Shown here piece by piece: positions 6,404 through 13,100 of a stretch of 17,470 nt of DNA. Source of the DNA: Nocardioides sp. Its GTDB lineage: Bacteria; Actinomycetota; Actinomycetes; Propionibacteriales; Nocardioidaceae. The notes below the pieces were generated by a model. That model ran no database searches and was not told the origin of the DNA. It was given only the letters and a program-made list of their open reading frames with translations. A program made the position numbers and the translations under genes. Each line of letters begins with the position of its first letter. The stretch's first letter is position 1. The stretch covers positions 565 to 18,034 of the forward strand of contig DOWL01000082.1 in assembly GCA_003519585.1 (NCBI GenBank), given 5' to 3'.

Positions 6404-8368
6404 GTGTTTAACTCCACCGTCCGCTCACGTCCACGCGGCGCCGTACTCGCAGCCGCCTGTGCGGCGGTCGGTGTTGCGCTCGGCGGTCTCGGACTCGGCG
6501 GCCTCGGGCAGGCTGCGGCCGGCACATCGGCGGGTCCTGCGGCGAAGGACGACCCGGCCGAGTGGACGATGATGGTCTACGCCGTCGGCGACACCCCGTC
6601 GGTGCCGCAACTGATGGTCGAGAACCTCGCTGAGCTCACCCAGCTCCCGCCCGCCACCGACGTCAACGTGGTGGTGCTCCTCGACCTGCCCGACGCGGGT
6701 GACGACGACGCACCGCTGCAAGCGCTTCCGGGCGTCGGCGACTTCAGCACCGCGAAGCTGCTGGTGCTGGAGGACGGGCGGTTCACCGAGGTCCGCGACC
6801 TGGGCGAGGTGTCGATGGGGCAGCCCGACACCCTGGCGTCGTTCGTCGAGGAGGCGGCCGACCGATTCCCGGCGCGGCACTACGGCTTCACCTTCTTCGA
6901 CCACGGGGGCGGCAACACGGGTGGGTACGTCGACACCGGCCCGCCGGTGGGCCAGAGCCTGTCGGTCCCCGAGATGCGTGAGGGGCTGGTGGACGGCATG
7001 CACGCCGCCGGCATCGAGAAGTTCGACGTGATCAACCATGCGGCCTGCCTGATGGCCAACTACGAGACCGCCTCTGCGTTGGCGCCGCTGACCGACTGGA
7101 TCGCGGCCTCGGAGGAGATCATGATCTACCACCCGCTTGCGGTCTCGACGTTCGAGCCGCTGGCCCGGGGCGGCTCCGGCGAGGAGGTCGCCAACGCGTT
7201 CGTGCAGGGCTACACCGACCTGCTCGACGAGATCGCGGAGCAGCCCGGCGGCCAGGCCTACCGTGAACTCCTGGCTATGTCCGTCGTCGACGGCGGCGCG
7301 GTCTCGGGCCTCGACCGGGCGATGGAGTCGTTCAGCCAAGCCGCCATCGCCCACCTGCCCGAGATCACCACCGAGGTGGCGAAGGCGCGCGCCGACGCCC
7401 TGGAGTACGTCGCCGGCTTCCCTGGCACGGAGGGCGAGTCGTACGACCTCATCGACCTCGGCGACTTCATGCGCCACCTCACCAACGTGCCCGACGACGT
7501 CGCCGTCGCCCGCGACGCCGTCAGCGCGGCGCTCGACCGGGCCGTCACTCTGCAATCGACGGGCAAGGGGACTCAGCAGGCCACCGGCATGAACGTCTAC
7601 CTCCCGGCCAACCCCCGCAACGTCAACCAGGAGGTGCTTTCCGACGGCACCGAGCCCGCCGGCTGGGGCGAGTTCGTGCAGGCCTTCGTCGACAGCGCGA
7701 GCGGCTCCGACGACGGCGGTGGCGGCGTGCGGTTCGTCTCCCGACAGGCGCAGATCCTCCAGGCCGACGCCTCGGGCATCAAGATCGCGGGCACGCTGGT
7801 GGGCGGTTCGAGCGAGAACCTCACGCGGGCCGAGACCTACGTGCTCGCCCAGCTCGGCGGACAGCAGGCGCTCGCGGTGATCTTCCCGGCGTACGTCGAC
7901 GCCGGCGGCCCCGGCCAGGTCCAGGGGGTCTGGGACTACGGCGTGACGGCGCTCAGTGACGGACGGACCTCCGTGCCGGCGACGACGCAGTACCAAGCCC
8001 AGAGCGGCGGCCTGCTCGGCACCTTCCTGGCGCATTACGTCGCCCCGGACGGCGCCGAGAGCGACATCGGCGTCCGGGTCCTGCTCAGCAGCACCGGCGA
8101 CATCGAGAGCGTGACCACATTCGACGTGACCACCGGCTCGAGCGCGGGCGTCTCGCTCCAGGTGGGCGGCACGCTGACGCCGTACGTCTTCGTGCCCAGC
8201 TCCAACGGCTACCAGCGCCGGCCGTCGGAGCGGTCCATCCGGATCACCGATCAGCTCCAGGTCGACTTCGTGCGGCTGCCTGCGGGCAAGCAGTTCGACA
8301 TGGCCGTGGTGGTCGGTGACGCCGCCGGCAACACCGACGCGACCTCGGTGTCGGGACGGGTGCAGTAG
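6404..8368 (+). CDS. Secreted clostripain-family (C11) cysteine peptidase
   Basis: The 654-residue protein starts at GTG 6404. An Arg-rich n-region and an Ala/Gly/Leu-rich hydrophobic stretch (about 13-39) look like a Sec signal peptide, so the enzyme should act outside the membrane. The peptidase domain begins near WTMMVYAVGD (residue about 53). The catalytic dyad is H167 in FFDHGGGN and C215 in NHAACLM, 48 residues apart, as expected for clan CD family C11. Most family members have Asp two residues before the catalytic Cys (D-A-C-L-M), which lines the S1 pocket for Arg/Lys; here it is A213, so specificity is probably different. A beta-rich C-terminal region follows from about residue 440. 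I found no LPXTG-type sorting signal and no clear lipobox. It is the third gene of an operon with two PrsW-like membrane proteins, which may be its partners or targets. Confidence 0.9.
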   Translation: MFNSTVRSRPRGAVLAAACAAVGVALGGLGLGGLGQAAAGTSAGPAAKDDPAEWTMMVYAVGDTPSVPQLMVENLAELTQLPPATDVNVVVLLDLPDAGDDDAPLQALPGVGDFSTAKLLVLEDGRFTEVRDLGEVSMGQPDTLASFVEEAADRFPARHYGFTFFDHGGGNTGGYVDTGPPVGQSLSVPEMREGLVDGMHAAGIEKFDVINHAACLMANYETASALAPLTDWIAASEEIMIYHPLAVSTFEPLARGGSGEEVANAFVQGYTDLLDEIAEQPGGQAYRELLAMSVVDGGAVSGLDRAMESFSQAAIAHLPEITTEVAKARADALEYVAGFPGTEGESYDLIDLGDFMRHLTNVPDDVAVARDAVSAALDRAVTLQSTGKGTQQATGMNVYLPANPRNVNQEVLSDGTEPAGWGEFVQAFVDSASGSDDGGGGVRFVSRQAQILQADASGIKIAGTLVGGSSENLTRAETYVLAQLGGQQALAVIFPAYVDAGGPGQVQGVWDYGVTALSDGRTSVPATTQYQAQSGGLLGTFLAHYVAPDGAESDIGVRVLLSSTGDIESVTTFDVTTGSSAGVSLQVGGTLTPYVFVPSSNGYQRRPSERSIRITDQLQVDFVRLPAGKQFDMAVVVGDAAGNTDATSVSGRVQ

Positions 8369-8404
8369 GCGTCGTGGGCAGGTCGACCGTGCGCGCTCAT
8401 CCCT

Positions 8405-8427
8405 GGTTCCTCGCCGAGGCTGGAACC
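8405..8427. promoter_or_regulatory. Inverted repeat GGTTCC-N11-GGAACC upstream of the small-gene pair
   Basis: Six-base arms (8405-8410 and 8422-8427) with an internal alternative stem CCTC-GCC-GAGG lie just 7 nt before the GTG at 8435. The repeat could be an operator for the SUKH pair or an RNA hairpin affecting read-through from the peptidase gene. It has no T-tract. Confidence 0.25.
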
Positions 8428-8434
8428 TACGATC

Positions 8435-8707
8435 GTGAGCGTGCTCGACGTCGTTGGCAGAGACGGACGGTGGCTGATCGGGATTTCCGACGATCTGCTG
8501 GAGCGAATCGAGCCCGCGACCGACGAGCTTCGTCGACGGACAGGCGTGGACCTCGACCTGTACGGCGATGCGCGGCTGCAAGGGGAGCAGTGTGACCTGT
8601 TTGCGGACCTACTGGCAGGGCTCGGCTTTGCCGAAACCCTCGACCTGATCGGCGTCCTGCGAACGGCCGCACGGGAGGCAGAACTCCTGGAGTTCCTGGG
8701 GGATTGA
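8435..8707 (+). CDS. Small protein of unknown function upstream of the SUKH gene
   Basis: This is a 90-residue acidic soluble protein without signal peptide or membrane segment. Visible features are GRDGRWLIGISDDLLE near the N-terminus, a GVDLDLYGDARLQ stretch in the middle and a helical Leu/Ala/Glu-rich end. I do not recognise a family. The start is taken as GTG 8435, but GTG 8441 is also possible and neither has a strong ribosome-binding site. The next gene begins 4 nt after the stop, so the two are almost certainly co-translated. By hand count about 23 of 90 codons end in A or T, clearly more than in the flanking operons. Together with the SUKH partner this suggests an acquired immunity or defence-related gene. 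The function is inferred from context only. Confidence 0.72.
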   Translation: MSVLDVVGRDGRWLIGISDDLLERIEPATDELRRRTGVDLDLYGDARLQGEQCDLFADLLAGLGFAETLDLIGVLRTAAREAELLEFLGD

Positions 8708-8711
8708 AAGC

Positions 8712-9176
8712 GTGACCCGAAGAAGCAGCTCGACCGCGGACGAGATCGCAAGGCTCATCCGAGACTCGCCTGCACTCGTATCTCCGCCGTGTGGTCAGCC
8801 TGGGGTGGGCCGTCTCCCTGACGACGTCCGTGCCTTCTACGAGTACTTCGGCGGAGCGGTCTTCTTCGAAGAGGAAGCGTTCAGCTACGAGATCGTAGGT
8901 CCCTCGGAGATGCGACGGTCTGACGTGATCGTGTTGGGCGAGGAGCTGAGTGATCCGGAACTCGCCGAGTGGTACGCGTTTCTCAAGTGCCGCGACCAAC
9001 TGGTCTCGCTCAATCTTCATGCGGGCGACGACTACGGCTCTTACTACGACTCGCCTTGGGATTCCTTCGGGATCAAGGACGAAGGAAGCCTGGTCGCTCG
9101 TTCACTGGCCGAGTTGATCGACGGGATCGTCGCCTCGGAAGGACGATCCATCTTCTGGATCGACGGGCACTTCTAG
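8712..9176 (+). CDS. SMI1/KNR4 (SUKH) family protein, probable immunity protein
   Basis: The 154-residue protein has the SUKH-type pattern LPDDVRAFYEYFGGAVFF near residues 34-52, followed by YEIVGPSEM, which matches the SMI1/KNR4 motif of the form LP.D...FY...GG......I....E. In bacteria SUKH proteins mostly neutralise nuclease or deaminase toxins of polymorphic and contact-dependent systems. No toxin gene is visible here, so this may be an orphan immunity gene or a stand-alone regulator. The GTG start lies 4 nt after the upstream stop and has a poor ribosome-binding site of its own, consistent with translational coupling. About 40 of 154 codons end in A/T, including a rare AGA, unlike the neighbours, which points to horizontal transfer. 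The family assignment rests on pattern recognition. Confidence 0.8.
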   Translation: MTRRSSSTADEIARLIRDSPALVSPPCGQPGVGRLPDDVRAFYEYFGGAVFFEEEAFSYEIVGPSEMRRSDVIVLGEELSDPELAEWYAFLKCRDQLVSLNLHAGDDYGSYYDSPWDSFGIKDEGSLVARSLAELIDGIVASEGRSIFWIDGHF

Positions 9177-9306
9177 CGCTGGGTGACGCGTCGCGGCGAG
9201 CTGGAGGAGTTAGGGGGAGTCGATCCCGGAAGTAGGGGTGATCACCTCTGCCGCGTATCTGCCGTCGACCGAGACGCTCTCTTTGCACATCGAGTGCACA
9301 CCGTGC

Positions 9307-9314
9307 GAGGAGGG
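9307..9314 (+). promoter_or_regulatory. Ribosome-binding site fixing the start of the 65-residue zinc-ribbon protein
   Basis: GAGGAGGG lies four bases before ATG 9319. The frame is open from GTG 9238, but this strong site and the family-like start MDATLCPECG favour the ATG. Confidence 0.7.
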
Positions 9315-9318
9315 CGAC

Positions 9319-9516
9319 ATGGACGCAACACTGTGTCCTGAGTGCGGCGCCCTGGCGGAAGTCCAGTGGCGCGCGGTCATGGAGAGCACGGACGGGCCGA
9401 TCGAGCACGCCAGGATCAGCTGTCTACGACGACACTGGTTCCTGTTGCCGGTCGCGGCGTTGGAGCGTCCGCAGCCACAGCCTGCCGGAGACCTACGCCC
9501 CACGCGGCTCCGCTGA
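9319..9516 (+). CDS. Small zinc-ribbon-like protein (CPECG...ESTDGP...HWF type)
   Basis: The protein has 65 residues, with C6-x2-C9 near the start and C35-x3-H39 later, enough to bind one zinc ion. The central segment MESTDGPIEHARISC and the HWFLLPV motif resemble small conserved actinobacterial proteins of unknown function. The Pro/Arg-rich tail from about residue 50 looks unconserved. The last 24 nt overlap, in opposite orientation, the 3' end of the sortase gene. A short imperfect inverted repeat (TGCAC-N5-GTGCA, about 9287-9301) lies in the leader. The small size and zinc motif leave RNA, DNA or protein binding all possible. I do not assign a function. Confidence 0.7.
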   Translation: MDATLCPECGALAEVQWRAVMESTDGPIEHARISCLRRHWFLLPVAALERPQPQPAGDLRPTRLR

Positions 9517-10134
9517 CACGAGCTTGCCGAAGACGACGAGCCGCTCGTCGGTGTGGAACAGCTCCGCGCACGTGGTGAGTGTGAGCAGGTGGTCGTCGGC
9601 GGGCGGTTGCGGCCCGTCGGCGTCGGGGTTGGCGGGGTGCGATGCCAGCACCCAACTCGCGGTGAACGGCACCTCGAGGTCCTCGCCGCCGGTGGTGAGT
9701 TCGTAGGTGTAGACCGTGTCCCGGGTCTCGACGAGCACCTGGTCACCAGGCGCCAGGTCCGGCAGGTCGCGGAAAGGTTCGCCGTGGGTGATCCGGTGGC
9801 CGGCCAGCACGTAGTTGCCGGCGCCGCCCGCGTCGGCGGTGTCCTCGAAGTGTCCGATACCGGAGGCCAGCGCCTCGTCGGAGGTCCCCTCGACGACGGG
9901 CACCTCGTAGTCGTCTCCGAACTGCGGGATCCGGACGATCGCGCGGCTCGTCCCGTGGTCGGTCTCCGCGGCGTCCGCACCGGCCGCCCACTGCTGCTCC
10001 AGCGCGTCGACGACGTCGCGTTGGGCGCGGTGGCTGACGTACGTCGTACCGATGAGCTGCCACGCGAACCAGCCCAACAGTCCCAGACCGGCGAGCAAGC
10101 ACCCGAGCCCGACGTAGGTGCGGACCCGCTTCAT
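9493..10134 (-). CDS. Sortase, class E-like transpeptidase
   Basis: This 213-residue protein has an N-terminal membrane anchor (about residues 7-29) and a sortase domain outside the cell. The catalytic triad is visible: H113 in VLAGHRI, C189 in LLTLTTCAE and R198 in DERLVVFG. Sortases cut a C-terminal sorting signal (LAXTG for class E, LPXTG for others) and attach the protein to cell-wall peptide or pilin. The TLTTC plus RLVVFG layout and the TYVS/ALEQQW-type N-terminus fit actinobacterial class E, though class D/F cannot be excluded by eye. The ATG lies 16 nt after the carboxylase stop, so it is probably read from the same transcript. Its ribosome-binding site is weak. No sorting-signal substrate is encoded in the window. 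Confidence 0.9.
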   Translation of the reverse strand: MKRVRTYVGLGCLLAGLGLLGWFAWQLIGTTYVSHRAQRDVVDALEQQWAAGADAAETDHGTSRAIVRIPQFGDDYEVPVVEGTSDEALASGIGHFEDTADAGGAGNYVLAGHRITHGEPFRDLPDLAPGDQVLVETRDTVYTYELTTGGEDLEVPFTASWVLASHPANPDADGPQPPADDHLLTLTTCAELFHTDERLVVFGKLVSAEPRGA

Positions 10135-10150
10135 CGAGGGCTGGACCGCG

Positions 10151-13100
10151 TCACCCGGCCGAGCCGTCGAGCCCGTGGCCCCCGTCGAGTCCGTGCGCGA
10201 TCGCCTCGATGATCCGCGGCCGGAGCCTGGCGATCGAGATGACCTCGTCCACCGACCCGACCTGTACGGCGCGATAGATGTCGTGGACGCCGTCGAACTC
10301 GGCAGCGACCTCACCGATCTTCTCCGGACGCACCTGCGCCCGCAGGTCGGCGAGTTCGACGACGAGGCGGCTGCGGTCGGGCCCGGTGGCCTCGGCCAGG
10401 CTGCCCTCGAGGGCCCGGACGCGCGGGTCCGCGGACGTGCGCTTCTCGACCTCGCCGGCGAAGACCACGGCCGCGGCGGGGGCCCCACCGATGACCGAGG
10501 CGAACGAGCCCTCCAGAGCGAGCACCGTCATGTTCGGGTTGAGTGCCTTGGAGAACACCACGAAAGCGCCGCCGTGGTAGCGCGAGATGACGCAGAAGAC
10601 GATCGGGCCGTCGAAGTTGACGATCGCCCGGCCGATCTCGGCGCCGTACTCGAGCTGCAGGTTGCGCATCGAATCGGGAGAACCGTCGAAGCCCGAGAGG
10701 TTGGCGAGCACCACGAGGGGACGGTTGCCGCTGGCGGCGTTGATCGCACGGGCCGCCTTCTTCGACGATCGCGGGAACAGGGTGCCGGCGGTGTAGACGT
10801 CCGGGCCGTCGGTCGGCGGGAAGCCCCGGCGCGGGACCGGCCGCGACTCGATGCCGAGCAGGCAGACGGGATAGCCGCCCAGGTGGGCGTCCTGCACGAC
10901 CGCGGTCTCCGCGTCGGCCATGCCCGCCCAGCGTTCGAGCGTCGGATGGTCCTGGTCGGCCAGTGCCCGCATCACGGTGCGGATGTCGAAGGCCTTCTTG
11001 CGGTCCGGGTTGGCTGCCGCTGAGAAGATCTCGCCGACGGTGGTGAAGTCGCTGTCCGGTACGTCGTGGGGGAAGTCCGAGACGTCCCGGTCGCTCGGGT
11101 CGGTGGTGTCCGCTCGGCGTGGCCGGGTCTCGCCGGGTACGACGTAGGTGTGGTCGTAGTGGGCCATCAGCACCCCGAACGCACCGGCGAGGTTGGGCGC
11201 CCAGTACTGAGCCTGGCCGTTGGGACCCATCACCCGGTCGTAGCCGCCGATGCCGTAGTTGTCCTCGGCCGACACACCGCCCGAGAAGTCGAGCGACTGC
11301 TTGCCGGTCAGCACCATCGCGCTGTCCGGTGTCATCACCAGGATGCCCTTGGTGTGCATGAGCATCGTCGCCTCGGCGTTCCAGTACGGCTGAGCGCCGA
11401 CGTTGATGCCGGCCACGACGACGTTGATCTCTCCACCGGCCTGGGTGAACTCGATGATGCGCTTGAGCCCGGCCGCGACCCAGTCCATGTTCTCCGTGCC
11501 GGAGTCCATCGAGATCCGGGCGCCCGCGGAGAGGGCGTACCACTCCACCGGCACCTGCATCCGCTCGGCGAGGTCGATCGCCGCGATGATCCGCGAGCAC
11601 TCGGGCTCCGAGACGGCACCAAGGGCCATCGTCGGGTCGCCGCAGAGCACGACTCGGGTCACGCCGTCCGGGTGCAGCGCGGTCGGGGTCGTGACCACGG
11701 CGACGAGGATGCCGGCCTTGTTGTGTCCGGGGGACCGGTCCACAGGCACCAGCTCACCCAGGTCGTCGAGGTCGTGCTCGACGAAGCCGCCCTCCGGGCC
11801 GGTCAGCACGCCGGCGAGCTCGTAGGGGTAGACCAAGCCGCGCCGACGCGCGCGCACGACCTTGCCGGCGTACTCGTCGAGCGGCTTGAGCCGCTCGGTC
11901 GGCGGCCCCTCGATCGACGTGGTGACCCCGGCTCCGGGGCGCGCATGGAACCGGATCGCGAGGGGGGTCGGGGTGCCGTCGGGGCCGAGCACGCGGCCCT
12001 GCGCGAGCACCTCCTCGATGCCCGCGCCGTCGCTGAGCGGAGTGATCTTGTCCTGCAGCGCGGTCAGCTGCTCGACGTCCGCCTCGACGATCGGCCAGAC
12101 CTGGACCCACACGTGGTTGGTGTCGAGCTTGCTGCCGGCCGCACCACGGGAGGCGCGGACCCGGCGGATCGCCTCGAGGCAGTTCTCGACCGCCCGTTCG
12201 GCGTGTGGCAGGCCGGTGACCCGCCCGTGCTCGTCGCGGACGACCGCGAGCTGACGCACCTGGGCGAGGGCCACCAACCGGCGGTCGCCCGGGTTGTCCC
12301 GGGCCACGCACTCGTAGAGGAGCACGTCCTCGGGCGCCTCGATTCGGGTGACGTGGAAGTCGCGCAGCCGCCACAGGTCGAGCCGGCGCCCCACCATCGG
12401 GTGCACGCCGCGGACCAGGTCGTCCTCGACGATCCCCCCGTCGGCGAGGGGTCGGTAGGTGAAGTAGGTGACCGGCCGCCCCCGGCCCGGGCAGACCGCG
12501 ACCGCGACCCGGCGTACGGCGTGGGCGAACGGCAGTGCCGCGACGATGTCGGAGAGCTCGGCGCTGGCCCGCTCGGGCGACTCGGGCACCTCGGGCCACG
12601 ACACGTACAGGTCCACCACCGCGTCGTGGCCTTCTGGCCGCGCGGCGACCTCGTCGCCGAGGGCGCTGACCAGCGCGCCGTCCGGGCTGCCGAGCTCGGC
12701 GAACGTGCCCTCGGTCGAGACCAGGTGGGTGGGGCGATCGTCGAGGACGTAGTCGGCGACCGCGAAGGTCCGGCCCTCGCGCACGAACGAGCGCAGGCCG
12801 TGGAGGTCGTACTCGCGGTAGTGCCGGCGCACGAGTACGTCGAGCATCGGTTCGTGCTCGGGGACGCCGTTCTCGAGCCGCTCGGCGAGGAACCGGACGA
12901 TCTGCTCCGGGATCGCCGCGAGTGCCTCCAGCCGAGCGGTCCGGTCGGGCGTGTCGGGGGCGGCGGCGAGGGCTGCCACCTCGTCGCGGACGCCGGTGAG
13001 GACGCTGGAGCGTTCGGCGTCGACCAGCGGCTGGTCGAACCAGCGGAAGCGGGTGCTGCGGGCGAGGTCACCGACGGCGGGGTAGCGCAGCTGCGTGGAG

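Noticed and set aside
6404..8368. C11 peptidase as a sortase substrate or lipoprotein
   Set aside because: The C-terminus has no LPXTG/LAXTG-hydrophobic-basic signal, and the Cys near residue 19 lies inside the hydrophobic core without a proper lipobox.
6425..8581. 718-codon minus-strand frame opposite the C11 peptidase
   Set aside because: It is a shadow; the opposite strand has the His/Cys dyad and a signal peptide.
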